DNA of 64,000 nt from RGIG5612 sp045627365 (GCA_045627365.1 JAZQNN010000016.1:1-64000); one strand, 5' to 3'; positions 16,476 to 25,244 are shown, numbered from the stretch's first letter. Notes: a model not told the origin generated them from the sequence alone. Program-made: numbers and translations.

Positions 16476-19400
16476 ATGCATAGCGAAGTTGCTCAATTGG
16501 AGAAAGAAAATGCGAAGTTAAAGGCAGAATTGCTCGCACTCAAAAGCAGGTTCGAAGCTCCCGCATTGGGAATCGACGATATGACAGGCCTATGCACCCG
16601 TAAGGCCTTTATCAGCATCGTTGACCGCTATATGCATTCGGCACCTGCCGGGACCTATGCGATAGTCTGCCTCGACATCGGTCATTTCAGAGAAATAAAT
16701 GAGCAGTATGGTTTCACGGCCGGCGACAATGTCCTTCAGAAGCTCGGACTCGGCATAAAAAAGAGTATAGAAAACGGATATGATATCGCAGGATGCAGGT
16801 CCGGCTCCAATACTTTCTTTACATTGACTGAGGCGCAGATAGATGACGAGAAGATCGAAAGTTTTGAAAAGTGGAAAGCATCTGAACCGCTTGATTTCGA
16901 GGTCGAATACTACAGAGGAGTGTATATCATTGACGACCTGAGTGTTCCGGCTGTTCAATGCGTAGACTATGCGGCAGCAGCGATGAGGACTGCCAAGAAA
17001 AAACGCAACAGAGGTCTGGAGACATTCAGCAGAGAGACCCACAAGCAGACCCTTAAGATGCGTCAGCTCGTTAATGAGGCAAGGGAGGCATTTTCCAAAG
17101 AAGAGTTCGTTCCTGTGTATCAGCCGCTTATATATGTAGGATCAAACAGCGGCAACAGAACTTTCCGCGCTGAAGCTCTGTGCAGATGGATGAGAGACGG
17201 AAAGCCATACGCTATGCCTGATGAATTCATTCCCGCTTTTGAGGAGAGCAATCTTATCTTCCGGCTGGACCTTTACATGCTCGATAAGGTCAGCGCTTTT
17301 ATCAGGAGATACATAGATCAGTACAACGACGATATCTGCATATCCGTCAATGTTTCCAGAAATACGATCACACATCCGGAATTCATAGACCGCGGGGAGA
17401 GAATCGTCAGGAAATACGGCATTCCGTTCAAATGCCTTGATATTGAGATCACCGAGACTGTAGTCATAGATGAGTACGATCGTCTGCGCGAGATCGCGGA
17501 CAAGATAAGGTCATTCGGCGTTAAATTCTCCATCGATGATTTTGGCTCGCTTTATTCATCACTTGACGTTTTGCAGAAGATGCATTTTGACGTGCTGAAG
17601 ATAGACAGGAGGTTCTTCAGCTCGAACGAGGATGCTCACCGCAGCAACATTGTTATCGGCAACATCATCGCCATGGCTCAGGATCTTGACATTGAAGTCA
17701 TAGCTGAAGGAATCGAAGACAAGAAGACGGTCGAGTTCCTGCGTATAGTAGGCTGTGATTATGTTCAGGGATGGGTGTTCACCGGAGCCATTCCGGAGAA
17801 TGAGCTCAGTAAATGGATAGGATTCAACGCATCCGACATGACAGGCGATCTGACTGAAGATGAGACCGCATCACTCAGATCATATAATGCTTACTTCCGC
17901 AGAAATAATTTCAACATATCATCGAAAGAATACGAAGACATCCTGAGAGCGGCTAGAATCGGTATCTGGTCATTTGAGATGGATGAGGATGCTCCGAGAA
18001 GACTGTATGCCAACGATGTAATGGAACAGCTGATCGGTGTTGAGCACGGGACCGATCCGGAGGCCGCATATGAGATATTCGCAGCCGGAATTCCGGCAAC
18101 ATATGATGAAGCCATCGAGACGTTCATCAGCAAAGTCGTTGATTATGGCATGGATGAGATCCACTATCCGTGGACAGCTCCCGACGGAAGAAAGGTCACC
18201 GTCAGATGCGTCGGCGTTGTTGACAGGAACTACACAGGGAACGGTATCAGGCTGAGCGGTTACCATCAGGATATCACTCAGAACGCACTGGAACAGGCTC
18301 TGGATAATGAGAGAAAGGCCAACCATATCGTAAAAGCCTTCGCCGAGAAATATTACGTGTCATATTATATCGACATGAAGAGCCGTGCATACTATGAAAT
18401 CAAGACTACTGACTACCTGAAGGAAGATATCGCACCTAAGGGTGATGTGAACAAGGCTTTCTCTTACTGGATCAATAACATACTGAATCCGGAATTCAAG
18501 GATATCGTGGGTAACTTCATAGATCTTGACAGCCTGGACAGAAGACTTAAGGCCAATCCTGATATATACGTGGATTACATCAACAAGGAAGGCGTGTGGT
18601 CCAGAGGAAGATTCCTTCCTGTCGATTACGATGAAAAAGGTGAGCTCTGGCATGTGATCTATGCGGCCCAGATAATTGAAGAGGAAAAGGCTGTAGAGCT
18701 TGCAGCAAAAGAGGCTGCTAAGGAGGCTCAGAAAGCCAACGAAGTCCTCAAGGAACAGCTCGATATCGTAGGTGCGGTCGCAACGATTTCGTACAACACG
18801 TACCTTCTTGATGTCGATAATGACGATTACAAGATACTTAAGCAGCAGCCTGCAGTCGATAAATATATCTACGAAGGCATGGGCCTTGTGCGTATGGTAG
18901 GAACGCTTCTTCGCACGCTTGATGAGGAATCAAGACAGAACCTTGCCCCATACATCGAGAACGCACAGAAGCTTCGTGCATTTACCAAAGACCGTGATAA
19001 GGCGGTCCTGGAATACCGCAGTATCATGGGCGTATGGAACAGGGCATATCTCGTTGTTATCGACAGGAATGCCAACGGAGAAGCCAATAAACTCCTGTGG
19101 CTCATGATCGATATCGAGGACGAGAAGAGAAGAGAGCAGGCAGCCCGTTACAGATTGTCACTGGTCGAGAAGGAAAGAGATCTTGATATGCCGACAGGTC
19201 TTCTGAACAAGGCAGCGGTTGAAACGATGATCAAGGATACTCTGGATGCCAATAAGGGCGAGTACTTTGCGCTTCTTTCGATCGACCTTGATAACCTCAA
19301 GACGATCAATGACACTTACGGACATACTCAGGGTGATGCTGCGATCAAGGCGGTTGCCGAAGCAATGAAGCACTGCTTCAGAGATAAGGACGTTCTTGGA

Positions 19401-19667
19401 CGTTTCGGCGGAGATGAGTTCATCGCACTGCTTTCTGGCGTTGGACCGGATACATCGCTGGACGGCAAATTGCAGCAATTCATCGAGACCGTCGGCAAGA
19501 CCAAACTTGGCAATAACAACGAGTGGACCGTATCCTGCAGCGTTGGCTGCGCGATCGGTAAAGCGGGCGAAATCGATTTCACCGGATTGTATGAAAAGGC
19601 TGACGCGGCTCTTTACAAGACGAAGAATTCCGGTAAGCACGGTTTCATCTCGATCATAACGGATTAA
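16476..19667 (+). CDS. Multidomain c-di-GMP enzyme: degenerate GGDEF, EAL, PAS-like, GGDEF
   Basis: A 1063-aa cytoplasmic protein with no membrane helices. Order: N-terminal coiled coil (1-30); a GGDEF-like domain whose motif is degraded to RSGSNTF (about 35-190); an EAL phosphodiesterase domain (about 195-455) with its key residues visible (AEAL, VNVS, EITET, IDDFG, LKIDR, AEGIED, QGW); a PAS-like region (about 490-615); a helical segment rich in Ala, Lys and Glu; a second PAS-like region; and a C-terminal GGDEF domain with intact GRFGGDEF (about 905-1060). It could both make and break c-di-GMP, with the degenerate GGDEF and PAS parts sensing. Strong RBS AGGAGG. Monocistronic. Confidence 0.9.
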   Translation: MHSEVAQLEKENAKLKAELLALKSRFEAPALGIDDMTGLCTRKAFISIVDRYMHSAPAGTYAIVCLDIGHFREINEQYGFTAGDNVLQKLGLGIKKSIENGYDIAGCRSGSNTFFTLTEAQIDDEKIESFEKWKASEPLDFEVEYYRGVYIIDDLSVPAVQCVDYAAAAMRTAKKKRNRGLETFSRETHKQTLKMRQLVNEAREAFSKEEFVPVYQPLIYVGSNSGNRTFRAEALCRWMRDGKPYAMPDEFIPAFEESNLIFRLDLYMLDKVSAFIRRYIDQYNDDICISVNVSRNTITHPEFIDRGERIVRKYGIPFKCLDIEITETVVIDEYDRLREIADKIRSFGVKFSIDDFGSLYSSLDVLQKMHFDVLKIDRRFFSSNEDAHRSNIVIGNIIAMAQDLDIEVIAEGIEDKKTVEFLRIVGCDYVQGWVFTGAIPENELSKWIGFNASDMTGDLTEDETASLRSYNAYFRRNNFNISSKEYEDILRAARIGIWSFEMDEDAPRRLYANDVMEQLIGVEHGTDPEAAYEIFAAGIPATYDEAIETFISKVVDYGMDEIHYPWTAPDGRKVTVRCVGVVDRNYTGNGIRLSGYHQDITQNALEQALDNERKANHIVKAFAEKYYVSYYIDMKSRAYYEIKTTDYLKEDIAPKGDVNKAFSYWINNILNPEFKDIVGNFIDLDSLDRRLKANPDIYVDYINKEGVWSRGRFLPVDYDEKGELWHVIYAAQIIEEEKAVELAAKEAAKEAQKANEVLKEQLDIVGAVATISYNTYLLDVDNDDYKILKQQPAVDKYIYEGMGLVRMVGTLLRTLDEESRQNLAPYIENAQKLRAFTKDRDKAVLEYRSIMGVWNRAYLVVIDRNANGEANKLLWLMIDIEDEKRREQAARYRLSLVEKERDLDMPTGLLNKAAVETMIKDTLDANKGEYFALLSIDLDNLKTINDTYGHTQGDAAIKAVAEAMKHCFRDKDVLGRFGGDEFIALLSGVGPDTSLDGKLQQFIETVGKTKLGNNNEWTVSCSVGCAIGKAGEIDFTGLYEKADAALYKTKNSGKHGFISIITD

Positions 19668-19680
19668 ATGGCAAAATCAC

Positions 19681-19709
19681 GCGTCTGGGGGTCAATGAAC
19701 CCCGGACGC
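19681..19709 (+). repeat. Stem-loop in the leader of the spt-like gene
   Basis: GCGTCTGGGG (19681-19690) pairs with CCCCGGACGC (19700-19709), with one G-U pair and a 9-nt loop. No T run follows, so it is probably an mRNA structure or a weak terminator of the GGDEF gene rather than a classical terminator. The RBS of the next gene lies 10-15 nt downstream. Confidence 0.5.
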
Positions 19710-19734
19710 AGGAAGATATGAGGAGATTTGACAA

Positions 19735-20910
19735 ATGAAGGATTTTTTTGAGAAATGCTATGAACCACAGCTTCAGGATACTCTGAAAGAGAAAGGAATC
19801 TATCCGTATTTCAGAGCTCTCGAAAGCCGCCAGGATGTCGAAGTCATCATGGAAGGCAAGCGCCGCATTATGATGGGCTCTAACAATTACCTTGGACTCA
19901 CCGTACAGCCGGAGATCAAAGAAGCCGGAATAAAGACGATCGAGAAGTTCGGAACAGGCTGCTCCGGTTCAAGATTTCTTAACGGAACGCTCCAGATGCA
20001 CTATGAGCTTGAAGAAGAGTTAGCAGGATTTTTGAGAAAAGAAGCGGTTATGACATTCCCAACAGGATTCATGTCAAACCTCGGAATTATAAGCGCTTTG
20101 GTCTCAAGACACGACTATGTTATTCTCGACCGTGAAGACCACGCTTCGATCTATGACGCGACCAGGCTTTGCTACGGCAAAATGCTCAGATACAAGCACG
20201 CCGACATGGAAGACCTTGAACGTCAGCTTCAGCTGGTACCTGAAGAGGCCGGATGCCTGATCGTTACCGACGGAGTATTCTCAATGGGCGGCGATATAGC
20301 CAAGCTCCCTGAGATCTGCGCACTTGCAGAAAAATACGGCGCAAGAGTAATGGTCGACGACGCTCACGGACTCGGAGTTTTAGGCGAAGGCGGAAGAGGA
20401 ACGCCAAATTACTTCGGACTTGAAGATAAAGTTGATATTTACATGGGAACGTTCAGCAAATCACTGGCTTCTCTGGGCGGATATATGGCAGCAGATGCCA
20501 AAATCGTTGACTACGCAAGACATACAGCAAGGCCGTATATGTTTGCGGCATCCATCCCGCCTGCACAGACAGCGGTAGCGCTTGCAGCCCTCAGATATCT
20601 TGAAGCACATCCGGAACTCCCCGTAAAGCTTCATAATATCGCCGACAGATTCAGAAAGAATCTTATCGCACGCGATGTAAAGATCATCGAGGCTCCGACA
20701 CCTATCGTTCCGATCTACACATACGAGCCGGAGAACACTCTGATCAAGAATACTCAGATCTATGAAGCCGGCGTATATACCAACCCTGTTCTTCCGCCTG
20801 CATGCGCTCCTGGCGAGTGCCTGCTCAGGACAAGCCTTATGGCTTCTCATACGGAAGCGTTGGTAGACGAGGCAGCAGACATTATCGCGGAGGTTATGCA
20901 TCGTGAGTAA
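19735..20910 (+). CDS. spt: Serine palmitoyltransferase-like alpha-oxoamine synthase
   Basis: PLP-dependent enzyme of 391 aa in the alpha-oxoamine synthase family, which joins an amino acid to an acyl-CoA with loss of CO2. Blocks shared with bacterial serine palmitoyltransferases (Bacteroides type, compared from memory) include GIYPYFRALES, GTGCSGSRFLNGTL, DREDHASI (His136, stacking on PLP), VDDAHG (Asp208-His211) and MGTFSKSLASLGG with the PLP lysine Lys242, and PPACAP near the C-terminus. Glycine C-acetyltransferase (Kbl) and BioF are relatives, but no threonine dehydrogenase or biotin gene is nearby; an SDR overlaps instead. Predicted product is 3-ketosphinganine or a similar long-chain aminoketone. 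Function inferred. Confidence 0.72.
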   Translation: MKDFFEKCYEPQLQDTLKEKGIYPYFRALESRQDVEVIMEGKRRIMMGSNNYLGLTVQPEIKEAGIKTIEKFGTGCSGSRFLNGTLQMHYELEEELAGFLRKEAVMTFPTGFMSNLGIISALVSRHDYVILDREDHASIYDATRLCYGKMLRYKHADMEDLERQLQLVPEEAGCLIVTDGVFSMGGDIAKLPEICALAEKYGARVMVDDAHGLGVLGEGGRGTPNYFGLEDKVDIYMGTFSKSLASLGGYMAADAKIVDYARHTARPYMFAASIPPAQTAVALAALRYLEAHPELPVKLHNIADRFRKNLIARDVKIIEAPTPIVPIYTYEPENTLIKNTQIYEAGVYTNPVLPPACAPGECLLRTSLMASHTEALVDEAADIIAEVMHRE

Positions 20911-21694
20911 GATCGCGCTTGTCACGGGCGGCTCGTCCGGAATAGGAAGAGAAGTTGCCCTGGCTCTTTTGGCAAAAGGCTGCAAGGTATATGAATTCAG
21001 CCGCAGAGATACCGAAAACGAAGGTTTCATTCACAAAAGCGTTGACGTGACGGACGAGGAAGCAGTCAAGAGTGCTGTTGATGAGATCATTACAGCAGAA
21101 GGCGGGATCGACGTGGTCGTTAACTGTGCAGGCTTCGGAATTTCAGGAGCGGTCGAATTCACTGAAACAGAAGCGGCTATCAGGCAGCTGGACGTGAATT
21201 TCTTCGGAATGGTTCGTGTGAACCATGCAGTGCTGCCGTATATGAGAAAGCAGGGCACGGGAAGGATCGTTAATATCAGCTCCGTAGCAGGTGCAATACC
21301 GATCCCGTTCCAGACATATTACTCGGTGTCCAAGGCTGCGATCAACAGCTATACCGCGGCAACGGCCAATGAAGTTAAACCATACGGCATAACGATGTGC
21401 GCCATCCAGCCGGGAGATATCGCATCGGGTTTCACGGATGCGAGACAGAAGATCATCGCCGGCGATGAGGAATACGGCGGCAGGATCAGCAAGAGCGTTG
21501 CTGTCATGGAAAAAGATGAGCGTACCGGTATGGCACCTGCAGTTGCAGGAGCGTACATCGCCAAAATCGCTCTTAAGAAAAAAGTTAAACCGTACTATGC
21601 AATCGGATTTACATACAAATTCTTCTGTGTACTGATGAGGCTTTTGCCATGCGGATTTTCCAACTGGCTTTTAGGGCTCATATACGGAGGATGA
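20903..21694 (+). CDS. Short-chain dehydrogenase, candidate 3-ketosphinganine reductase
   Basis: Classical SDR of 263 aa: TGGSSGIG at residues about 8-15, NCAGFG, catalytic Ser in NISSVAG and YxxxK in YYSVSK. The C-terminus (FFCVLMRLLPCGFSNWLLGL) is hydrophobic, suggesting membrane association as in eukaryotic 3-ketodihydrosphingosine reductases. It overlaps the spt-like gene by 8 bp, so the two are translationally coupled and probably act in sequence: the synthase makes a long-chain ketone and this enzyme reduces it. Without the neighbour it would be called a generic SDR. The cdaA gene follows after 31 bp and may be in the same operon. Confidence 0.75.
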   Translation: MSKIALVTGGSSGIGREVALALLAKGCKVYEFSRRDTENEGFIHKSVDVTDEEAVKSAVDEIITAEGGIDVVVNCAGFGISGAVEFTETEAAIRQLDVNFFGMVRVNHAVLPYMRKQGTGRIVNISSVAGAIPIPFQTYYSVSKAAINSYTAATANEVKPYGITMCAIQPGDIASGFTDARQKIIAGDEEYGGRISKSVAVMEKDERTGMAPAVAGAYIAKIALKKKVKPYYAIGFTYKFFCVLMRLLPCGFSNWLLGLIYGG

Positions 21695-21725
21695 AGTAAA
21701 TCACAATACGGAAGGAGGGTCCCTC

Positions 21726-22592
21726 TTGGATTTCTGGGAACAAGTCGTATCATTCGTAAAGAAAAATCTAACGATAACATCGATCAACGTGATCGATGTT
21801 ATTGAGATGCTTATTATCGCCCTCATTTTCTATAAGCTGTTCATGTGGTTTAAGAAATCGAGGGCGTGGGCACTGTTCAAGGGTATTTTGATATTCCTTG
21901 CTGTGTTCCTGATTGCGGCGATATTCAGATTGAATACGATCCTCTGGATCGCCAGCAAGACCCTCAGCGTTGGCATCATTGGATTGTTTATTATTTTCCA
22001 GCCGGAGCTCAGGCGTGCGCTTGAGCAGCTCGGAAAGGGAAGCATCATCAGAAGACTTTTCGGTAATAATAAAGTCAAAGAACGCATCAGCGATCAGGCT
22101 ATCGAGGAGATCGTAGCCGCTGTAGGTTCGATGGCAAATGATCATACCGGCGCGCTTATCTGCATAGAAAGAGACCTGCCGTTAAGCGAATATGAAAGGA
22201 CAGGAATTCCGGTCGATTCCGTGATTTCCAGGCAGTTGCTGGTCAATATCTTTGAAGATAAGACTCCGCTTCATGACGGAGCCGTTATCGTCAGGAATGA
22301 CAGGATCACTTCGGCGACCTGCTATCTTCCTATGTCAGACAGCATGGGCCTTAACAAGAAATACGGAACGCGCCACCGCGCAGCTTTGGGCCTGAGCGAG
22401 GCAACAGATGCTCTTACGATCGTCGTATCTGAGGAGACGGGCGCTATTTCACTTACTCAGTCAGGCACTATGACAGAGGACATCAGTCTGTCGACACTTA
22501 AGAACAGGCTTCTTGAGTTCTCACATGCAGACGCTGACGGAAGCCTCAAAAAAATAACGAAGAAAGGAAAGAAAAACAATGAAGTTCTCTGA
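21726..22592 (+). CDS. cdaA: Diadenylate cyclase CdaA
   Basis: Membrane diadenylate cyclase, which makes c-di-AMP from two ATP. Three N-terminal membrane helices (about 15-80) precede a DisA_N domain with the signature motifs LHDGAVIV (DGA) and GTRHRAALGLSE (RHR). Length 288 aa is normal. The start is TTG at 21726, supported by AAGGAGGG 8 bases upstream and by absence of a nearby ATG. It overlaps cdaR by 14 bp, the usual Firmicute arrangement, although glmM does not follow here. c-di-AMP controls potassium, osmolyte and cell-wall homeostasis. Confidence 0.95.
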   Translation: MDFWEQVVSFVKKNLTITSINVIDVIEMLIIALIFYKLFMWFKKSRAWALFKGILIFLAVFLIAAIFRLNTILWIASKTLSVGIIGLFIIFQPELRRALEQLGKGSIIRRLFGNNKVKERISDQAIEEIVAAVGSMANDHTGALICIERDLPLSEYERTGIPVDSVISRQLLVNIFEDKTPLHDGAVIVRNDRITSATCYLPMSDSMGLNKKYGTRHRAALGLSEATDALTIVVSEETGAISLTQSGTMTEDISLSTLKNRLLEFSHADADGSLKKITKKGKKNNEVL

Positions 22593-23694
22593 TTTTATGA
22601 AGAAGTACAATATCGGTTATATCTTCCTTTCTCTTGTCTGCGCATTCCTGCTTTGGCTTATCGTGGTCAATATTCAGGATCCGGAGATCACCAAGACTAT
22701 TCAGAATATTCCGGTAATCATCAAGAACGAATCAATGATCCCGGACAAGGAATACGTATATACTGTTGCGTCGGGAAGCACCACGAGCGTTCGAGTTAAA
22801 GGAAACAGAAGCATTGTGGACACGTTGACCGCAAGCAGCTTCCAGGCGACCGCGGACTTTGCGGAGCTGTCCAAGACGAATGCTGTTCCGATCAATGTTG
22901 AGCTTGCCGGCAAGGCGGCTCAGTATATCGACAAACTGGAGCTGGAAGTAAAGACAAGGAGCATGATCATCAATCTGGAGCAGATGCGTACCAAGAGCAT
23001 GAAGGTCCAGATCGAATATGTCGGCAAATTTGCTGATAATATGGTCATCGACAGCGCGGCAGTTACTCCGGAATACATCGATGTGACCGCACCTGAATCA
23101 ATACTCGGAACGATAGATTCCGTTACAGCGATCGTTAATTGCATAGACGTGACAAACGGCGCAGTGGTTAAGCTTACCCCGAGAATGATCGATCTGGATG
23201 GCAAAACCGTACAGCCTTCAGACACTGTCTATATGGAATATAAAGATGACGTTTACGCGGAATTCGGCGTAACGTACACGAAGACTGTAGAGGTTTCTTT
23301 TACTCCGTCTGCGATTCTTGCAGAGAACTGCACGGTGGACGGTGTTGACCTTTCCTTCAACCTTGTAACTATCAAGGGCGTGAAAGAAATCGTTGATAAT
23401 ATCAATAAAGTTTTGGTACCGACGAGTGTCGCTGACCTTTCTAAGGCAACCAAGGATGTAGTTGTAGAAGTCGATTTGACTGATTATGCCCCAAGCGGTG
23501 TGGTCATCTACGGCGGCAACAGGCAGCTTACAATTACGATCCATATCAGCGAACATAAGCCGGAAGTGCCGACCGACGAGGATGGCAATCCGATCGAGTT
23601 TGAAACGGATGAAGAGGGGAATCCCATAATCCCGGAGACTGAATCTGACTTAGAAGAAAACTCGGAGGATACGGCCGAGACAACGCAGCCATAA
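22579..23694 (+). CDS. cdaR: CdaA regulator CdaR (YbbR-domain protein)
   Basis: 371-aa extracytoplasmic protein anchored by one N-terminal helix (IGYIFLSLVCAFLLWLIVVN, about 13-32), followed by several YbbR beta-rich repeats (about 40-325) and an acidic, Pro/Thr-rich tail (about 330-371). CdaR binds CdaA at the membrane and adjusts its cyclase activity. Overlap with cdaA by 14 bp supports coupled expression. The acidic tail is an extension with low-complexity composition. Confidence 0.93.
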   Translation: MKFSDFMKKYNIGYIFLSLVCAFLLWLIVVNIQDPEITKTIQNIPVIIKNESMIPDKEYVYTVASGSTTSVRVKGNRSIVDTLTASSFQATADFAELSKTNAVPINVELAGKAAQYIDKLELEVKTRSMIINLEQMRTKSMKVQIEYVGKFADNMVIDSAAVTPEYIDVTAPESILGTIDSVTAIVNCIDVTNGAVVKLTPRMIDLDGKTVQPSDTVYMEYKDDVYAEFGVTYTKTVEVSFTPSAILAENCTVDGVDLSFNLVTIKGVKEIVDNINKVLVPTSVADLSKATKDVVVEVDLTDYAPSGVVIYGGNRQLTITIHISEHKPEVPTDEDGNPIEFETDEEGNPIIPETESDLEENSEDTAETTQP

Positions 23695-23712
23695 TATTTT
23701 GGAGAATTGCAA

Positions 23713-24726
23713 ATGAAGATACTTGTTACCGGCGGTGCCGGATATATAGGAAGCCACACCTGCGTGGAATTGTTGAAAAAAGGACACGAAGTCGTTGTTG
23801 TTGACAACCTGTCAAATTCCAGCGACGAGGCTCTGAAGCGCGTCGAGGATATTACCGGCCGCCAAATCATCTTTTATAATAGTGATATAAGAGATAAAGA
23901 AGGGCTCATGGGAATTTTCGAGACAGAAAAGCCGGAAGCTGTGATCCATTTTGCAGGTCTTAAGGCAGTTGGTGAGTCGGTCAGCAAGCCATTAATGTAT
24001 TATGAAAATAATGTAGCCGGGACCGTTACGCTTCTTCAGGTCATGCAGGAGACAGGCTGCAAGAATATTGTTTTCAGCTCATCCGCGACCGTATACGGCG
24101 AGCCAAAGTCCATGCCGATTTTAGAATCTGCCGATATTTATGCCCTTAATCCGTACGGCCGCACAAAGGTGATGATAGAGCAGATATTAGGAGATCTGTG
24201 CGTGGCAGATCCTGAGTGGAATGCGATCCTGCTCAGATATTTCAATCCGATAGGCGCGCATGAGAGCGGCCTGATAGGAGAAGACCCTCAGGGGATCCCG
24301 AACAATCTGGTCCCGTATGTTGCGCAGGTCGCTGTCGGCATCAGGGATCATGTAAATGTTTTCGGAAATGACTACGATACACCGGACGGAACAGGCGTGC
24401 GCGATTATATCCATGTTGTCGATCTGGCAAAGGGCCATGTGAACGCGATCGAGAAACTGGCAGAGAATCCGGGCCTTAAAGCTTATAATCTAGGCACCGG
24501 AATCGGCTACAGCGTGCTTGATGTAATTGCAGCTTACAGCAGAGCATGCGGACACGAGCTTGCTTATGTTATCGGACCGCGCAGACCCGGAGATACAGAC
24601 AAGAACTGGGCCGATCCGTCGCTGGCATACAAAGAACTCGGCTGGAAGGCAGAGTACGGCCTCGACAAGATGTGCGAGGATTCGTGGCGCTGGCAGAGCA
24701 ATAATCCGCACGGATATCGCGGCTGA
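23713..24726 (+). CDS. galE: UDP-glucose 4-epimerase
   Basis: 337 aa extended SDR that interconverts UDP-glucose and UDP-galactose with bound NAD. The Rossmann motif VTGGAGYIGSHTCVELL is at the N-terminus, the catalytic Ser/Thr in SSSATVYG, and the YxxxK in YGRTK; YFNPIGAHESG and RPGDTDKNWAD are typical GalE blocks. The ATG at 23713 is chosen because GGAG (23701-23704) lies 8 bases upstream; an upstream TTG at 23707 is less likely. It follows cdaR by 18 bp and may be cotranscribed. Probably supplies UDP-galactose for envelope glycans. Confidence 0.95.
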   Translation: MKILVTGGAGYIGSHTCVELLKKGHEVVVVDNLSNSSDEALKRVEDITGRQIIFYNSDIRDKEGLMGIFETEKPEAVIHFAGLKAVGESVSKPLMYYENNVAGTVTLLQVMQETGCKNIVFSSSATVYGEPKSMPILESADIYALNPYGRTKVMIEQILGDLCVADPEWNAILLRYFNPIGAHESGLIGEDPQGIPNNLVPYVAQVAVGIRDHVNVFGNDYDTPDGTGVRDYIHVVDLAKGHVNAIEKLAENPGLKAYNLGTGIGYSVLDVIAAYSRACGHELAYVIGPRRPGDTDKNWADPSLAYKELGWKAEYGLDKMCEDSWRWQSNNPHGYRG

Positions 24727-24753
24727 TTACTTTATATAATGATAAAAATGTTA

Positions 24754-24782
24754 TTGACACGGGATACCCCGTGTGGTATATT
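24754..24782 (+). promoter_or_regulatory. Promoter of rpmG-secE-nusG-rplK-rplA, with palindrome in the spacer
   Basis: TTGACA at 24754-24759, a 17-bp spacer and TATATT at 24777-24782. ACACGGG (24757-24763) and CCCGTGT (24768-24774) form a perfect inverted repeat that overlaps the -35 element and fills the spacer. This is a possible operator for an unknown regulator. Confidence 0.7.
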
Positions 24783-24792
24783 GCTATAGCGC

Positions 24793-24815
24793 AAAAGAGG
24801 AGAACTCTTTTTTTT
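24793..24815 (+). terminator. Short leader hairpin with T run (possible attenuator)
   Basis: AAAAGAG (24793-24799) and CTCTTTT (24805-24811) form a 7-bp stem with loop GAGAA and a run of eight T (24808-24815). It starts only a few bases after the expected transcription start. A second stem, TGCAGT with ACTGCA, lies just downstream. It may attenuate early transcripts of the ribosomal operon; being A-T rich, it could be weak. Confidence 0.4.
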
Positions 24816-24893
24816 GTGCAGTCCGGCGTTTGCTTTGGCACTGCATAATACGCATCACATTTTATTTTTATTTAATTGGGAGGATGAATATCC

Positions 24894-25043
24894 ATGAGAA
24901 CCAAAATCACATTGGCATGCACAGAGTGCAAGCAGAGAAACTACAACACAACCAAGGACAAGAAGGCTCATCCGGACAGGATGGAAACCTCTAAGTACTG
25001 CCCGTTCTGCCGTAAGCACACAATGCACAAGGAGACAAAATAA
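24894..25043 (+). CDS. rpmG: 50S ribosomal protein L33
   Basis: A 49-aa protein starting MRTKITLACTECKQRNY with two CxxC pairs (ACTECK and YCPFCR), the zinc-ribbon form of bL33. GGGAGGA lies 9-15 bases upstream of the ATG. It is first in the block rpmG-secE-nusG, the standard order in Firmicutes, and its stop is 3 bp before secE. L33 sits near the E site of the large ribosomal subunit; the Cys form requires zinc. Confidence 0.96.
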   Translation: MRTKITLACTECKQRNYNTTKDKKAHPDRMETSKYCPFCRKHTMHKETK

Positions 25044-25046
25044 CCA

Positions 25047-25244
25047 ATGGCTGAGAATACTGCGAAGAAAGACAAGCCCAGCTTCTTTAAGGGTCTTAAA
25101 ATCGAATTAAAGAAGATCATTTGGCCGGACAAGAAGTCCGTATTTCGTCAGACACTCCTGATCGTTGTAATCACGATCATTCTTGGAGTGCTTGTAAAAC
25201 TTTTGGACACCGGCGTTCAGGCTTTGCTTAACCTGATCGCATAG
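25047..25244 (+). CDS. secE: Preprotein translocase subunit SecE
   Basis: 65-aa single-span form of SecE, typical of Gram-positive bacteria. The amphipathic helix FFKGLKIELKKIIWPDKKSV is followed by one membrane helix (TLLIVVITIILGVLVKLL). It clamps SecY in the protein-export channel. The RBS AAGGAG lies within the end of rpmG, and nusG starts 14 bp after the stop. Confidence 0.96.
   Translation: MAENTAKKDKPSFFKGLKIELKKIIWPDKKSVFRQTLLIVVITIILGVLVKLLDTGVQALLNLIA

Noticed and set aside
19735..20910. Calling this gene glycine C-acetyltransferase (kbl) or bioF
   Set aside because: Family members are close, but the lysine motif and C-terminal block look more like Spt, and neither threonine dehydrogenase nor biotin genes are adjacent. 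Kept as the main alternative.
20461..21030. 189-aa minus-strand frame across the spt/SDR junction
   Set aside because: It opposes two well-supported overlapping genes and has Cys/Arg-rich composition typical of antisense frames.
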